A stretch of DNA of 64,000 nucleotides from Pantoea sp. CCBC3-3-1 (GTDB lineage: Bacteria > Pseudomonadota > Gammaproteobacteria > Enterobacterales > Enterobacteriaceae): contig NZ_CP034363.1 of the NCBI RefSeq assembly GCF_007981265.1, forward strand, positions 3,348,001 to 3,412,000, given 5' to 3'. The number at the start of each line of letters is the position of its first letter. Within the stretch, counting starts at the first letter, position 1. Shown one piece after another: positions 51,553-62,876 of the stretch. Below the pieces are notes generated by a model. That model was not told where the DNA came from. It searched no databases and was given only the letters and a program-made list of their open reading frames with translations. Made by a program: the position numbers and the translations under genes.

Positions 51553-52479
51553 TTATTCTTCTTCGTCGGAGAAGGCGCCACTGTCCTGACCGTTAACGGT
51601 CAGATTGTAAGGATCGCTGCTCGATTCCATCGCGTTGAAGATAGCCAGCGCCAGCTCGTTATCGCTTTCCGGGTTACGGCACAGCAGATATTCGGTGTCT
51701 GGCAGAACCGGCAAGCCTTCCGCCGCTCCCATCACACGCAGCTCGGGGCTCATCATCTCTACCGGACGCGCGGTGACGCCAAGACCGGCTTTTACCGCCG
51801 CACGCACGGCTGCCAGCGTGGACGCTACGTACGAAATACGCCAGGGGATGCCGGCCTCGTTAAGGTGATCAATTGCCATATCACGATAAGGGCTTGGTTC
51901 GTCCAGCAGAACCAATGGAATCGCTTCCCCACGCTGGAAGATATAATCAGCAGCACAATACCAAAGCGTTGGTGAGGTACGCAGAACCTGCCAGGTAAAG
52001 TTCATTGGGCTGGACGTTGTGACAACCAGATCCACTTCACCCTGATTCAGCATTTCCATCATAAATGGATTGCGTTTCACCCTGACATCAATCGCTAACT
52101 TTGGATAAACCGAGGTCACGCGGTTGAGCAGGAAAGGGAGAATGGTATCTGACGTATCGTCAGAAGCGCCGATAGTGAGTACGCCCTGAATGTTGCTGTA
52201 CATCAGAGAAGTACAGGCTTCATCATTGAAACGCAGGATTTTTCTGGCGTAGCCCAGCAGTTGAATGCCGTGCTCTGTCAGCAGTTTGTTACGACCGTGT
52301 CTGGCAAACAACTCTTTACCTACCAGTTGTTCCAGGCGCTGCATTTGCTGACTGACCGCAGATTGTGTTCTGCATACTGCTGCGGCAGCCGCAGCAAAGG
52401 TATTCAGATCGGCGACAGCTACAAAAGTTCTCAGCAGATCGAGATCGAGATTGAGAATTGGACGATTTGCACTAGTCAT
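51553..52479 (-). CDS. lrhA: LysR-type regulator LrhA (HexA/PecT group)
   Basis: LrhA represses flagellar master genes and influences fimbriae and stationary-phase sigma factor. In plant-associated relatives the homologues HexA and PecT control exoenzymes and motility. The 308 residues (E. coli 312) start with an N-terminal winged helix ([29 protein letters not shown] segment, residues 12-40, with [11 protein letters not shown] as recognition helix). A substrate-binding-like domain follows. The acidic tail SDEEE is different from E. coli. The gene has a long upstream region divergent to alaA. Confidence 0.95.
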   Translation of the reverse strand: MTSANRPILNLDLDLLRTFVAVADLNTFAAAAAAVCRTQSAVSQQMQRLEQLVGKELFARHGRNKLLTEHGIQLLGYARKILRFNDEACTSLMYSNIQGVLTIGASDDTSDTILPFLLNRVTSVYPKLAIDVRVKRNPFMMEMLNQGEVDLVVTTSSPMNFTWQVLRTSPTLWYCAADYIFQRGEAIPLVLLDEPSPYRDMAIDHLNEAGIPWRISYVASTLAAVRAAVKAGLGVTARPVEMMSPELRVMGAAEGLPVLPDTEYLLCRNPESDNELALAIFNAMESSSDPYNLTVNGQDSGAFSDEEE

Positions 52480-53464
52480 GTTTTCTTCACTTTATAAGAT
52501 TTTTAAGAACTACTACCCTGGTGTTATTACCTGCTATATCAAAAGGATACAGCGATAATAAGAATGTGATGAAGCGCTTCGCTCCCTCACCTTACTACGC
52601 AGACGCCTATCCCAGCAGCTCAAATATACCCTGCTCACGCTAAGGGCTAAGCCGCTGACGGATTCATACGTCTGATACATCATTAATGCGCGCCACGCTG
52701 AACAACAGGTAAGCGGCAGTACAGAACTGATAACAGCGCATGCAGGCCTTAAAGGTGCCGTGCTGTTGTTAGTGTATGACACTGAAAAAATCGGGACGGC
52801 CAGAACGCTGTAGTTACAGCGGAATAATAATTAACACAACTTAACATTAACAGCAGTAAAACAGGGTGGATACTGCCTGAAAAACCCGCACTGGCAGTGC
52901 GAAATTTCATGAATATTATCCTGACACACTGTCGATTACTTTTTAAGCCCTAATCTGATTATTCTTATCAGTAAAATAAGATTTTATTGGCTGAGACCGT
53001 TTCAACGCCTGTCATAGTACAAAAATTTATCAATCAGATACAATCTGACAAGCTCTGACAAAAGCATGGTGGCTTTTGCCGCGCCAGCGTTTCAAGTTGA
53101 GCACCTTATCATCATGCCTGGTTTTCAGGCAACCAATTAAGCTTATCTTGACAGTTTCGCTGCGCATCAATCCACCAGATTTTACCTAATTATTACAAAA
53201 ATCTTCCCCAGAACCCTTTTTCAGGTTCCACAAACGGTCTCCGCACACCAAATCATCCAGTGTTAAATTTTGCTAAACCAATTTAGGTCGACATATTAAA
53301 CCAGATGTATCCTGTCTCTCCTGTAGCCCTGACGGTAACAGAAACAAAAACTCCACTATCCCACCAAAGCCAGCGGACGGACTTCAAAAGCGCGGGAGAG
53401 AGGAGTACATTGTGCGGGTTTACTATTCCACGGCAGGAATACAGCTCAGCCAAAGGCGAATGAA
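52480..53464. promoter_or_regulatory. Long lrhA-alaA divergent intergenic region
   Basis: Almost 1 kb separates the two starts. I find no convincing gene: an 82-codon minus frame at 52534-52782 has no ribosome site and unlike codon use. AT-rich blocks at 52800-53060 and a segment with repeated TCTGACA words (53045-53058) are visible. The ribosome site of alaA (AAAGG) lies at its right end. The length suggests a long leader or several promoters; E. coli also has a large gap here. Confidence 0.5.
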
Positions 53465-54679
53465 ATGACCCCGATTGATAAATCCAGCAAGCTCGATAAC
53501 GTCTGTTACGACATCCGCGGCCCGGTTTTAAAAGAAGCCCGCCGCCTCGAAGAAGAAGGCAATAAAGTCCTCAAGCTCAACATCGGCAATCCCGCGCCTT
53601 TCGGTTTTGAAGCGCCTGACGAAATCCTGGTTGATGTGATCCGCAACCTGCCCAGCGCACAGGGCTACTGTGATTCCAAAGGACTGTATTCCGCCCGTAA
53701 AGCTATCGTTCAACATTATCAGGCTCGCGGCTTACGTGAAATGACCGTTGAAGATGTCTATATCGGTAATGGCGTTTCCGAACTGATCGTCCAGTCAATG
53801 CAGGCTTTACTCAACAGCGGTGATGAGATGCTGGTTCCGGCCCCGGATTATCCTTTATGGACGGCGGCGGTCTCTCTTTCTGGCGGTAACGCGGTGCACT
53901 ATCTGTGTGACGAATCGGCTGGCTGGTTCCCGGACCTGGACGACATCCGTAGCAAAATTACGCCACGCACCCGGGGCATCGTCATCATTAACCCAAATAA
54001 CCCAACGGGCGCAGTCTACAGTAAGGAACTGCTGTTGGAAGTGGTTGAGCTGGCCAGACAGCATAATTTGATCATCTTTGCAGATGAGATCTACGACAAG
54101 ATCCTCTACGATGCGGCACAGCATCACTCCATCGCCGCTCTGGCTCCCGACCTGCTGACGATTACCTTTAACGGCCTGTCTAAAACCTATCGTGTGGCCG
54201 GTTTCCGCCAGGGCTGGATGGTGTTAAACGGTCCGAAGAAACATGCGAAAGGCTACATCGAAGGGCTGGAAATGCTGGCCTCAATGCGCCTGTGTGCCAA
54301 CGTTCCTGCACAGCATGCCATCCAGACGGCATTGGGCGGCTATCAAAGCATCAGTGAATTCATTGTGCCAGGCGGCAGACTGTATGAACAGCGCCAGCGT
54401 GCGTGGGAACTGATCAATGACATTCCAGGCGTTAGCTGCGTGAAGCCGCAGGGCGCGCTTTATATGTTCCCTCGTATTGACGCGAAAAAATTCAATCTGC
54501 ACGATGACCAGAAAATGGTGCTGGATTTCCTGCTACAGGAAAAAGTTTTGCTGGTACAAGGCAGTGCCTTTAACTGGCCCTGGCCTGACCATGTGCGCAT
54601 CGTTACGCTGCCTCACGTCAACGATCTGGAAATGGCGATTGGCAAATTTGGTCGTTTCCTGGAAGGATATCGCCAGTAA
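53465..54679 (+). CDS. alaA: Glutamate-pyruvate (alanine) aminotransferase AlaA
   Basis: AlaA makes alanine from pyruvate and glutamate. It is a fold-type I PLP enzyme of 404 residues (E. coli 405). The PLP lysine is Lys240 in NGLSKTYRVAGFRQGW. Other cofactor residues are in IINPNNPTGAVYS and FADEIYDKILYD. It is almost identical to E. coli over long segments, so the assignment is secure. It is followed by yfbR with a hairpin between. Confidence 0.98.
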   Translation: MTPIDKSSKLDNVCYDIRGPVLKEARRLEEEGNKVLKLNIGNPAPFGFEAPDEILVDVIRNLPSAQGYCDSKGLYSARKAIVQHYQARGLREMTVEDVYIGNGVSELIVQSMQALLNSGDEMLVPAPDYPLWTAAVSLSGGNAVHYLCDESAGWFPDLDDIRSKITPRTRGIVIINPNNPTGAVYSKELLLEVVELARQHNLIIFADEIYDKILYDAAQHHSIAALAPDLLTITFNGLSKTYRVAGFRQGWMVLNGPKKHAKGYIEGLEMLASMRLCANVPAQHAIQTALGGYQSISEFIVPGGRLYEQRQRAWELINDIPGVSCVKPQGALYMFPRIDAKKFNLHDDQKMVLDFLLQEKVLLVQGSAFNWPWPDHVRIVTLPHVNDLEMAIGKFGRFLEGYRQ

Positions 54680-54753
54680 TTTTGTTCGAAAACGCCTGCC
54701 GACAGAGCACGGCGTTATCTGATATCGCTGCATTCAGCAGGTTGAAGCGTATA

Positions 54754-54789
54754 TAATAATCCCGAAGTCGCCCGGCTTCGGGATTATTA
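54754..54789 (+). terminator. Strong hairpin between alaA and yfbR
   Basis: A perfect 14-bp stem, TAATAATCCCGAAG / CTTCGGGATTATTA, encloses an 8-base loop. It ends 15 bases before the yfbR ATG and just before its AGGA site. There is no T run, so it may be a weak alaA terminator or a structure in the yfbR leader. Confidence 0.55.
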
Positions 54790-54804
54790 CAGGAAACCGC
54801 ATCG

Positions 54805-55398
54805 ATGAATCAGAGCCATTTCTTCGCCCACCTCTCCCGTCTTAAGCTGATCAACCGCTGGCCGCTGATGCGTAACGTGCGTACGGAAAACGTTTCTGAG
54901 CACAGTTTGCAGGTGGCGATGGTGGCGCATGCGCTGGCGGTCATTAAAAATCAGAAATTCAACGGGAATCTTAACGTTGAGCGTATCGCCCTGATGGCAA
55001 TGTACCATGATGCCAGTGAAGTTCTGACCGGCGATCTGCCTACCCCTGTAAAGTATTACAACGCGCAAATTGCCTTTGAATACAAGAAGATTGAGAAAAT
55101 TGCCCAGCTGAAGCTTATTGAGATGCTGCCTGAAGAGCTCAGAGACGCTTACCGACCGTTGCTTGATGAGCACCAACGAAGCGAAGAAGAGACGGCCATT
55201 GTGAAACAGGCGGATGCGCTTTGTGCTTACCTGAAATGCCTGGAAGAACTTTCAGCGGGAAATCACGAATTTCAACTGGCCAAAGCCCGACTGGAAAAAA
55301 CCCTGAGCCAGCGCCACAGCCCGGAAATGGACTATTTCGTCGAGGTTTTTGTCCCCAGTTTCAACCTGTCGCTGGATGAAATCAGCCAGGAGCTTTAG
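54805..55398 (+). CDS. yfbR: 5'-Deoxynucleotidase YfbR
   Basis: YfbR is an HD-domain phosphohydrolase that dephosphorylates deoxyribonucleoside 5'-monophosphates and takes part in dNTP balance and dUMP supply. The product has 197 residues (E. coli 199). Metal ligands are His33 in [13 protein letters not shown], the HD pair in [12 protein letters not shown], and the Asp of [12 protein letters not shown]. The start is supported by AGGA. Confidence 0.97.
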   Translation: MNQSHFFAHLSRLKLINRWPLMRNVRTENVSEHSLQVAMVAHALAVIKNQKFNGNLNVERIALMAMYHDASEVLTGDLPTPVKYYNAQIAFEYKKIEKIAQLKLIEMLPEELRDAYRPLLDEHQRSEEETAIVKQADALCAYLKCLEELSAGNHEFQLAKARLEKTLSQRHSPEMDYFVEVFVPSFNLSLDEISQEL

Positions 55399-55415
55399 CG
55401 CCTGACCCGCCTTAT

Positions 55416-57242
55416 TCAGAACGGGAACAGCAGCGGCACCATCACCACGCTTACCGCCATAATCAGCACGGTAAAAGGGACGCCAATTTTGACAAAGTCG
55501 CTGAAGCGATAACCGCCGGGCCCAAGGATCAGCGTGTTCACCGGGCTTGATACCGGCGTCATAAACGCGCTTGACGCGGCCAGCGCCACAATCATGGTAA
55601 AAGGATACGGTGAAAGCCCCATTTGATGAGCGGCTGCCACCCCTACCGGTGCCATCAACACCGCCGTGGCGGTATTCGAAATAAACAGCCCGATGACGGC
55701 GCACAAGATAAATAAACAGAGCAGCATAACGTGCGGACTCTGTCCGCCAGCCAAATCCATTAACCCTTCGACAATTAGCGTGATCCCCCCTGTTTTTTGC
55801 AAAGCCAGCGCAAAAGGCATCATGCCAACGATCAGAATAATGCCTGGCCAGTGAATGGCACGCCAGGCGCTTTCCATATCAATGCAGCGAAACTGCCCCA
55901 TCAACAGGCAGGCAATGATAGCCGCTATCGGATTAGGGATTTCATTGGTCAGCATCATGGCAACCATCAGAGCCAGACAGAAAATCGCATGGGGAGCCTG
56001 GCTGCTGGCAGGTGCGACGTCGTTGACCTCGGCAGGCAGATTTAACAGGATGACATCACGTTTTTGCTGCTGTAACTGCGTGATTTTTTTCCAGTCGCCG
56101 ATCACCAGCAGGCTGTCACCCAGCTCTAACGGCAGATTGTGTAGCGCGCCTTCAAGCACCTCTCCACGGCGACGGATACCAATGACACTGAGGCCATAGC
56201 GGGAGCGAAAGGCGGACTCGCGCAGCGTTTTATTTTGCAGTTCGGAATCGGGCACGATCAGAATTTCTGCCATCCCCACATCCTGGGCGCGATCGGAAAA
56301 ATATTCGCCCCGCAGGATCATTGGCTCCAGCCTATGCCCAGAGCAGAATTCACGCAGATCGATACCCGCAGCACTCATGTCTATTAGCAGCACATCGTGG
56401 GCGCGGAATTCAGTTGTGCCGGTCACCGGCACCATAACCCGGCGAAATTTACGCCAGCGCTCGAGGCCAACAACATTGACGCCGAAACGTTCGCGCAGCT
56501 GCAAATCGTCCAACGTCTGACCGATCAGCGTTGACCCCGGGCGCACAGCCAGCCGTCGCGCTCGCCCGCTTAGTTTGTAATCCCGGATAAGATCGCGAAA
56601 GGTTCTCTGCTGCTTGTGGCTAACATCCTGAGGCGTGTTGCCCAGCCAGAAACGGACAAGCAGCATATAACCTATTCCCAGTACCAGTGCTACCAAACCA
56701 ATCGGCGTCACGGCAAAAAAACCAAAGCCGGTCAACCCTTCCCGCACCAGTTCGCTGTTAACCACCAGGTTAGGTGGCGTGGCGACCAGCGTCATCATGC
56801 CGCTAATCAGCCCCGCAAAGCTTAGCGGCATCATTAGCCGCCCCGGGGAGCTGTTAATTTTAGCCGCCACGCTTATCACGATGGGAATAAAAATAGCTAC
56901 CACCCCTGTGGAGCTCATAAAAGCGCCCAGTCCGGCAACCGTAAGCATGAGCAGCACCAGCATGCGTGTCTCGCTGCTGCCCGCCATTCTGACCAGCCAT
57001 TCCCCCATTCTTAACGCCACGCCGGTGCGCACGAGGCCTTCACCGATAACAAACAGCGCGGCAATAAGAATAACATTGGGATCGCTGAAGCCCTGGGTGG
57101 CTTCTTGCAGGGAGAGTGTGCCGCTAAGGACAAAGGCGGTGATGACCAGTAATGCCACCACGTCCATCCGCAGTTTTCCGCTGACAAACAGCACGATGGC
57201 GATGGCTAACAGACTGAGAACCCAAAAAAGCTCTTTATTCAC
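55416..57242 (-). CDS. yfbS: SLC13-type transporter YfbS with two RCK_C domains
   Basis: The protein has an N-terminal membrane bundle, two central TrkA-C (RCK_C) domains (about residues 205-380), and a C-terminal membrane bundle. Conserved permease motifs are [22 protein letters not shown] and SNTATAVLM...[11 protein letters not shown]. It resembles sodium-coupled anion permeases, but its substrate is unknown. I prefer the GTG at 57242 (608 residues, MNKELFWVL, as in E. coli YfbS). An in-frame ATG at 57284 would sit inside the T tract of the upstream terminator. Confidence 0.9.
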   Translation of the reverse strand: MNKELFWVLSLLAIAIVLFVSGKLRMDVVALLVITAFVLSGTLSLQEATQGFSDPNVILIAALFVIGEGLVRTGVALRMGEWLVRMAGSSETRMLVLLMLTVAGLGAFMSSTGVVAIFIPIVISVAAKINSSPGRLMMPLSFAGLISGMMTLVATPPNLVVNSELVREGLTGFGFFAVTPIGLVALVLGIGYMLLVRFWLGNTPQDVSHKQQRTFRDLIRDYKLSGRARRLAVRPGSTLIGQTLDDLQLRERFGVNVVGLERWRKFRRVMVPVTGTTEFRAHDVLLIDMSAAGIDLREFCSGHRLEPMILRGEYFSDRAQDVGMAEILIVPDSELQNKTLRESAFRSRYGLSVIGIRRRGEVLEGALHNLPLELGDSLLVIGDWKKITQLQQQKRDVILLNLPAEVNDVAPASSQAPHAIFCLALMVAMMLTNEIPNPIAAIIACLLMGQFRCIDMESAWRAIHWPGIILIVGMMPFALALQKTGGITLIVEGLMDLAGGQSPHVMLLCLFILCAVIGLFISNTATAVLMAPVGVAAAHQMGLSPYPFTMIVALAASSAFMTPVSSPVNTLILGPGGYRFSDFVKIGVPFTVLIMAVSVVMVPLLFPF

Positions 57243-57282
57243 AATTGATCTCTGCAACGGGGGAAGCTGCAAAGAGAATGCC

Positions 57283-57309
57283 ATAAAATAAACCCCGCTA
57301 ATGCGGGGT
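57283..57309 (-). terminator. hxpA operon terminator
   Basis: ACCCCGC-TAAT-GCGGGGT is followed on the minus strand by TTTATTTTAT. It stands 12 bases after the hxpA stop and before yfbS. Confidence 0.85.
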
Positions 57310-57320
57310 CAAATCATAAC

Positions 57321-57980
57321 TTAATGCTTTCGATGCACATCAATAGTGCCATCAGGATTCTTGTTAACAATCAGCTCTTCCAGTGAGAAAAGCTGCATAT
57401 CAACATCTTCCAGCCTTGGCGAGCCCGCAGGCGCGTTTACGGCGATAACGTGACAGCCAGCGGCCAGTCCGGAGAGAATACCTGCGGCGGCATCTTCCAC
57501 CACTACACACTCTTCCGGCTCCAGCTCCAGCAGTTGAGCGCCCAGCAGATAAGCGTCAGGCTCTGGCTTGCCATTTTGTACCCGTTCAGCCGTAACAAAC
57601 TCTTCGGGTTCAGGTAAACCGGCCGCCTGACGACGGGCCGTGGCGACCGGTACCGAACCCGAGGTTACAATCGCCCAGGGGATCGCCAGCTCGTCCAGCG
57701 TCGCCAGCAGCTGTAAGGCACCAGGCAAGGCGACGATGCCATCGGTATCCTCCGCTTCCGCCTGTTCCAGCGCGAAGAACTCCTGCTGAATAGCCTCTTC
57801 AGAAGCCCCTTTCATAAAGTGGCGCAGTGAGGTGATAGCCTGCTTACCGTGGATGAAGTTCAGTACTTCATCGGCAGCGATGCCGTGTCGTGTTGCCCAG
57901 TTTACCCAGGCGCGTTCGACCGCCGGTAAAGAGTCCACCAGCGTGCCGTCCAGATCAAACAGAAAACCTTTACACTTCAC
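57321..57980 (-). CDS. hxpA: HAD-family sugar phosphatase HxpA (YfbT)
   Basis: The protein is a haloacid-dehalogenase hydrolase of 219 residues with a helical cap. The nucleophile motif is FLFDLDGTLVDS. Motif II is VTSGSVPVA, motif III is NGKPEPDAYLLGA, and motif IV is CVVVEDAAAGI. E. coli HxpA dephosphorylates hexose phosphates with a preference not fully defined. It begins 13 bases after yfbU on the same strand. Confidence 0.95.
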   Translation of the reverse strand: MKCKGFLFDLDGTLVDSLPAVERAWVNWATRHGIAADEVLNFIHGKQAITSLRHFMKGASEEAIQQEFFALEQAEAEDTDGIVALPGALQLLATLDELAIPWAIVTSGSVPVATARRQAAGLPEPEEFVTAERVQNGKPEPDAYLLGAQLLELEPEECVVVEDAAAGILSGLAAGCHVIAVNAPAGSPRLEDVDMQLFSLEELIVNKNPDGTIDVHRKH

Positions 57981-57993
57981 TACTTATTCCTTA

Positions 57994-58488
57994 TCAGGCG
58001 TTGATAATTTGCGCGATCTCATTCGCACTCAAATGGTACTGCCTCGGACAAGTGTGCCACACAGCCAGCATTCGTTGATACTTTTCCCACATCGGCGTCT
58101 GTGCGTTAAAACCGTGCGTTCCCGAGTCGAAATGCGTATAGCGTCCCTCGACGTTGACCATAAACCGCACATAGCCAAGGAAGCGCGCTTCCGTAGCCGC
58201 ATCGAAACCCAGAAACATTAGCCGCCGCTCTTCGATTGCGCCAGGCTCTTTCAGATTTGTCCAGGACACGTGCAGCGCATGATGCAGCTCCATAATATCA
58301 ATTATCGTGCGGCAGACTGCCTCACTCAGCTCGCCGAATTCCCGGTCAAGCTCGCGCATTTGCAGGCTGTAGCCTCGCTCGATAATGGTTTGCAGACGGC
58401 GATAGCGCTCGAGGTTATCCGGATCGAGCATGCTCATCATTTTATATTGATTAGAGAGGATCAAACGCTGGGCGTGGGTCATTTCCAT
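57994..58488 (-). CDS. yfbU: YfbU family protein
   Basis: The ATG at 58488 (164 residues, MEMTHAQRL) has AGGAG at a distance of 6 bases and equals E. coli; a frame reaching 58572 has no such support. The protein is all-helical with conserved [10 protein letters not shown] and [20 protein letters not shown] segments. Its biochemical role is not established; overproduction in E. coli is reported as harmful. Confidence 0.94.
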   Translation of the reverse strand: MEMTHAQRLILSNQYKMMSMLDPDNLERYRRLQTIIERGYSLQMRELDREFGELSEAVCRTIIDIMELHHALHVSWTNLKEPGAIEERRLMFLGFDAATEARFLGYVRFMVNVEGRYTHFDSGTHGFNAQTPMWEKYQRMLAVWHTCPRQYHLSANEIAQIINA

Positions 58489-58633
58489 CATTAACTCCTG
58501 TGTCACTGGGACAAATTGAAATTTGAAGGGATGACTAAGGATTGCACAACGCGTACGACTCCGGCACAGCAAACAGCGTGTTTTTTGATATCACACGGGT
58601 TTTCGCCGCCAGAGCCGCTAAACCCGGTTTTTT

Positions 58634-59086
58634 TTACAGATCGTCGAGGAAGGTTTTATCCAGCTGCCGGAAAGCTCGCTTCAGCACATCGGCCAGCGAC
58701 TGATAGGTCGGTTTGCCTTCAACCGGCGCAATGGCCTGACCCGCCGCCTGGAGTTTTTCGCGGACCTCATGGAACCAGCCCAGCAGCGTCGGCGGCAGCG
58801 GCGTCACAGAGCGTTTGCCCAGCCACCATAATCCCTGCATCGGCAGGCTACAGGCGAACAGCGCTGTCGCCACGGCCGGACCGAGCTGACCACCCAACGC
58901 AAGCTGCCATGTCATCGCAAAGACGGCCAGCGGCGGCATAAAGCGGATACCGAAACGCGTTGCGGTGGTGATCCGGTTTTCTGGAAACATGGGGGCAAGG
59001 CGTTTATCGACAGGCCATGTCTTCATATAATGCTGTCCATGCCGGAACAGTTTAAACCAACCGACAGTGCCGGATTCATTAGCCAT
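58634..59086 (-). CDS. yfbV: UPF0208 membrane protein YfbV
   Basis: The ATG at 59086 (150 residues) has GAGG upstream; a TTG start at 59098 is possible but poorer. Two membrane helices (about 46-66 and 71-89) lie in [19 protein letters not shown] and [21 protein letters not shown]. coli YfbV helps to insulate the Ter macrodomain. It heads a probable operon with yfbU and hxpA and diverges from ackA. Confidence 0.94.
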   Translation of the reverse strand: MANESGTVGWFKLFRHGQHYMKTWPVDKRLAPMFPENRITTATRFGIRFMPPLAVFAMTWQLALGGQLGPAVATALFACSLPMQGLWWLGKRSVTPLPPTLLGWFHEVREKLQAAGQAIAPVEGKPTYQSLADVLKRAFRQLDKTFLDDL

Positions 59087-59420
59087 GGCTGACCTCAACT
59101 TTGGAGCTAAAAATTAAACAAATAAGCGTAATACAACAACTTTACATGACATCTTTCAAAATATTTTGTCTTTAAACGGCGCTCTGGTTATCCTGTGCGC
59201 GATTGTTGACTGGCTGTTACAGCCATGCTGCATGTCTGATGTAGTTAACGACACCAGCAGGGCAAAATTCAAAAAAATTTGTGATCTTTATGAATTTTTT
59301 TTGCTTTCGGACAAAATAATCCGACAGCATGATGTTCATCATTAATGTACCAGCTTTCATGCGCTACGCTGATAGTCTGATTGAGTTTTTTTTCGCCACC
59401 TTTAATCAATAGGACCTACC
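59087..59420 (+). promoter_or_regulatory. ackA-pta control region
   Basis: The 334 bases between divergent yfbV and ackA hold no gene. The right half is very AT-rich. A single TGTGATC half-site (59280-59286) might belong to a CRP-like or Fnr-like site, but the second half is poor. ACCTACC before the ATG at 59421 includes AGGA. Confidence 0.4.
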
Positions 59421-60623
59421 ATGTCGAGTAAGTTAGTACTGGTTCTGAATTGCGGTAGCTCATCCCTCAAATTTGCCATTATTGACCCGGCAAACGGTGA
59501 AGAATACCTTTCTGGTTTAGCCGAATGTTTTCACCTGCCTGAAGCGCGCATCAAATGGAAAATGGCAGGCGCTAAACAGGAAGCAGACTTAGGCGCAGGC
59601 GCTGCCCACAGTGAAGCGCTTAACTTTATCGTTAAAACTATCCTGGCACAAAAACCTGAACTGTCAGCACAAATTACTGCAATAGGCCATCGTATTGTTC
59701 ATGGCGGCGAAGCGCTGACCCAATCAGTGGTCATTGATGCAAGCGTTATTCAGGGTATTAAAGACGCCTCCTCTTTTGCCCCGCTGCATAACCCTGCACA
59801 CCTGATCGGCATCGACGAAGCGATGAAAAACTTCCCGCATCTGTCTGATAAGAATGTCGCCGTATTCGACACCGCTTTCCATCAGACAATGCCGGAAGAG
59901 TCTTATCTCTACGCCCTGCCTTACAATTTATATAAAGAACACGGCGTTCGTCGCTACGGCGCACACGGCACCAGCCATTACTATGTGACTCACGAAGCGG
60001 CAAAAGTTTTGAACAAGCCGCTGGCGGAACTGAATATCATTACCTGTCACCTGGGCAATGGCGGCTCGGTTGCCGCTATTCGTAACGGTGAATGCGTCGA
60101 CACCTCAATGGGACTGACGCCGCTGGAAGGTCTGGTGATGGGCACCCGTTCCGGTGATATCGATCCGGCCATTGTTTTCTTCCTGCATGACACGCTCGGC
60201 ATGAGCGTCGACGCTATCAATAAACTGCTGACCAAAGAGTCCGGCCTGCTGGGTCTGACCGGCGTCACCAGCGATTGTCGCTACGTGGAAGATAACTACA
60301 CCTCAAAAGAAGATGCTAAGCGGGCAATGAACGTATACTGCCACCGCCTCGCGAAATACATTGGCTCCTATACCGCGATGATGGATGGTCGCCTGGATGC
60401 CGTCATCTTTACGGGCGGTATTGGCGAAAACGCCGCGATGGTGCGTGAGCTGACGCTTGGAAGACTGGCTTTGCTGGGCTTCGAGGTCGATCATGAACGC
60501 AACCTGGCTGCCCGTTTTGGCCATGCAGGCTATATAAATAAAGAAGGCTCGCGGCCAGCCCTGGTCATTCCAACTAACGAAGAGTTAGTGATTGCCCAGG
60601 ACGCCAGCCGCCTGACCGCATAA
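59421..60623 (+). CDS. ackA: Acetate kinase
   Basis: AckA interconverts acetyl phosphate and acetate with ATP, in overflow metabolism and acetate use. The product has 400 residues as in E. coli. ASKHA-fold motifs are [24 protein letters not shown] (substrate Arg), [11 protein letters not shown] (catalytic His) and [12 protein letters not shown]. It forms an operon with pta. Confidence 0.99.
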   Translation: MSSKLVLVLNCGSSSLKFAIIDPANGEEYLSGLAECFHLPEARIKWKMAGAKQEADLGAGAAHSEALNFIVKTILAQKPELSAQITAIGHRIVHGGEALTQSVVIDASVIQGIKDASSFAPLHNPAHLIGIDEAMKNFPHLSDKNVAVFDTAFHQTMPEESYLYALPYNLYKEHGVRRYGAHGTSHYYVTHEAAKVLNKPLAELNIITCHLGNGGSVAAIRNGECVDTSMGLTPLEGLVMGTRSGDIDPAIVFFLHDTLGMSVDAINKLLTKESGLLGLTGVTSDCRYVEDNYTSKEDAKRAMNVYCHRLAKYIGSYTAMMDGRLDAVIFTGGIGENAAMVRELTLGRLALLGFEVDHERNLAARFGHAGYINKEGSRPALVIPTNEELVIAQDASRLTA

Positions 60624-60629
60624 GACATG

Positions 60630-60663
60630 AACACCGTCAGCCAAGGCTGACGGTGTTGTTTTC
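60630..60663 (+). terminator. Intercistronic hairpin between ackA and pta
   Basis: A 12-bp stem, AACACCGTCAGC / GCTGACGGTGTT with a 4-base loop, is followed by GTTTT. It looks like a partial terminator that would reduce pta relative to ackA; pta likely depends on read-through or its own promoter. Confidence 0.75.
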
Positions 60664-60687
60664 AGACACCAGATCGAGAGGTTTACC

Positions 60688-62832
60688 GTGTCCCGTACCA
60701 TTATGTTAATTCCTACCGGCACCAGCGTCGGCCTGACCAGCGTCAGTCTTGGCGTGATCCGTGCTATGGAACGCAAAGGCGTGCGCCTGAGCGTATTTAA
60801 GCCGATTGCCCAGCCCCGTTCCGGCAGAGATTCCCTTGATCAAACCACGCTGATTATTCGTAAAAACTCCGCCATTCCCGCCGCTGAACCGCTGCAAATG
60901 AGCCGGGTAGAATCGCTGCTGGGGTCGAATCAGCAGGACGTGCTGATGGAAGAGATCATTGCGCGTTACCACGCCAATACCAAAGATGCCGAAGTGGTGC
61001 TGGTAGAAGGCCTGGTGCCGACCCGCAAACATCAGTTTGCCTCTGCACTGAACTTTGAGATTGCTAAAACGCTGAATGCTGAAATTGTGTTTGTCATGTC
61101 ATTAGGCAATGACTCACCTGCCCAGCTGAAAGAGCGTATTGAGCTAACGCAGAGCAGCTTCGGCGGCAGTAAAAACAAGAGCATTACTGGCGTTATCATC
61201 AACAAACTGAACGCGCCGGTTGATGAACAGGGCCGCACGCGTCCCGATCTTTCCGAAATTTTCGATGATTCCACCAAAGCCAGCGTGGCGAATATCGATC
61301 CAAAACAGCTGTTTGCTAACAGCCCACTGCCGGTTTTAGGCTGCGTGCCGTGGAGTTTCGATCTGATCGCCACTCGCGCTATCGATATGTGTCATCATCT
61401 GAGTGCCGAGGTGATCAACGAAGGCGATATTCAGTCCCGCCGCATAAAATCGGTGACTTTCTGCGCTCGCAGCCTGCCGCATATGCTGGAACATTTCCGT
61501 CCGGGTTCGCTGCTGGTCACCTCTGCTGACCGCCCTGACGTGCTGGTTGCGGCCTGCCTGGCGGCAATGAACGGCGTAGAAATTGGTGCCATTTTGCTGA
61601 CCGGCGGTTATCAGATTGACGAACCAATACGCAAGCTTTGCGAACGCGCCTTTGCAACAGGCCTGCCGGTATTTATGGTGAAAACCAATACCTGGCAGAC
61701 CTCGCTCAGCCTGCAAAGCTTTAACCTGGAAGTGCCAGCCGATGATACCGAACGTGTTGAACGCGTTCAGGAATACGTTGCCAGCCACATTGATTCTGAA
61801 TGGGTTGAGTCGCTGACCGCCGCTTCAGAACGCAGCCGCCGCCTCTCTCCGCCAGCCTTCCGCTATCAGCTGACCGAACTGGCTCGCGAGGCCGGTAAAC
61901 GTATTGTGCTGCCTGAAGGCGATGAGCCACGCACCGTGAAAGCCGCCGCGATTTGTGCTGCCCGCGGCATTGCTACCTGTATTCTGCTGGGTAATCCGGA
62001 AGAGATTCAGCGCGTCGCTGCCGTACAGGGCGTTGAGCTGGGTAAAGGCATTGAGATTGTCGATCCGGAGGTGGTCCGTGAAAATTACGTCGCTCGCCTG
62101 GTTGAGCTGCGTAAGAGTAAAGGCATGACCGAAGTGGTCGCGCAGGAACAGCTGGAAGACAACGTGATGCTCGGCACCATGATGCTGGAACGTGGTGAAG
62201 TAGACGGCCTGGTTTCTGGTGCGGTGCATACCACGGCGAATACCATCCGTCCTCCGCTACAGCTGATTAAAACCGCGCCAGGCAGTTCGCTGGTTTCCTC
62301 GGTCTTCTTTATGCTGCTGCCAGAGCAGGTGCTGGTTTATGGCGACTGCGCCATTAACCCGGATCCTAACCCAGAGCAGCTGGCCGAAATCGCCATTCAG
62401 TCGGCAGATTCTGCTACCGCCTTTGGGATTGAGCCTCGCGTAGCGATGATCTCCTACTCAACCGGTGATTCAGGTGCGGGCAGTGACGTGGAAAAAGTGC
62501 GTGAAGCGACCCGTATCGCCCAGGAAAAACGTCCTGATTTGGTGATTGACGGGCCGTTGCAGTACGACGCGGCTATCATGGCGGATGTGGCAAAATCCAA
62601 AGCACCAAACTCTCCGGTTGCCGGACGTGCCACGGTGTTTATCTTCCCTGATTTGAACACCGGCAACACCACGTATAAGGCCGTGCAGCGTTCAGCGGAT
62701 CTGATTTCAATCGGGCCGATGCTGCAAGGCATGCGTAAACCGGTCAACGATCTGTCCCGCGGTGCACTGGTGGATGATATTGTCTACACTATCGCTCTGA
62801 CGGCTATTCAGTCAAAGCAGGCTGACAGCTAA
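60688..62832 (+). CDS. pta: Phosphate acetyltransferase
   Basis: Pta converts acetyl-CoA and phosphate to acetyl phosphate. It starts with GTG at 60688, with AGAGG upstream, and has 714 residues as in E. coli. The N-terminal third is a P-loop dethiobiotin-synthetase-like regulatory domain ([16 protein letters not shown]). A DRTGG domain follows, then the C-terminal PTA catalytic domain (GYSTG-like [16 protein letters not shown], and [19 protein letters not shown] [15 protein letters not shown]). Confidence 0.99.
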   Translation: MSRTIMLIPTGTSVGLTSVSLGVIRAMERKGVRLSVFKPIAQPRSGRDSLDQTTLIIRKNSAIPAAEPLQMSRVESLLGSNQQDVLMEEIIARYHANTKDAEVVLVEGLVPTRKHQFASALNFEIAKTLNAEIVFVMSLGNDSPAQLKERIELTQSSFGGSKNKSITGVIINKLNAPVDEQGRTRPDLSEIFDDSTKASVANIDPKQLFANSPLPVLGCVPWSFDLIATRAIDMCHHLSAEVINEGDIQSRRIKSVTFCARSLPHMLEHFRPGSLLVTSADRPDVLVAACLAAMNGVEIGAILLTGGYQIDEPIRKLCERAFATGLPVFMVKTNTWQTSLSLQSFNLEVPADDTERVERVQEYVASHIDSEWVESLTAASERSRRLSPPAFRYQLTELAREAGKRIVLPEGDEPRTVKAAAICAARGIATCILLGNPEEIQRVAAVQGVELGKGIEIVDPEVVRENYVARLVELRKSKGMTEVVAQEQLEDNVMLGTMMLERGEVDGLVSGAVHTTANTIRPPLQLIKTAPGSSLVSSVFFMLLPEQVLVYGDCAINPDPNPEQLAEIAIQSADSATAFGIEPRVAMISYSTGDSGAGSDVEKVREATRIAQEKRPDLVIDGPLQYDAAIMADVAKSKAPNSPVAGRATVFIFPDLNTGNTTYKAVQRSADLISIGPMLQGMRKPVNDLSRGALVDDIVYTIALTAIQSKQADS

Positions 62833-62842
62833 CAGCCACTTT

Positions 62843-62876
62843 AAAAAAGGCGGATCGAAAGCTCCGCCTTTTTTAT
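62843..62876 (+). terminator. ackA-pta terminator
   Basis: AAAAAAGGCGGA / TCCGCCTTTTTT with an 8-base loop TCGAAAGC stands 10 bases after the pta stop. Confidence 0.93.

Noticed and set aside
51157..51589. Two frames of about 80 codons on opposite strands near nuoA and lrhA
   Set aside because: They lie in AT-rich regulatory DNA, one runs through the lrhA terminator, and neither has good initiation signals.
52534..52782. 82-codon minus-strand frame upstream of lrhA
   Set aside because: No ribosome site, composition rich in Ser/Arg/Cys as expected of random translation.
57243..57284. ATG at 57284 as the yfbS start
   Set aside because: It lies in the T tract of the hxpA terminator, and the GTG at 57242 matches the E. 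coli protein start; not fully excluded.
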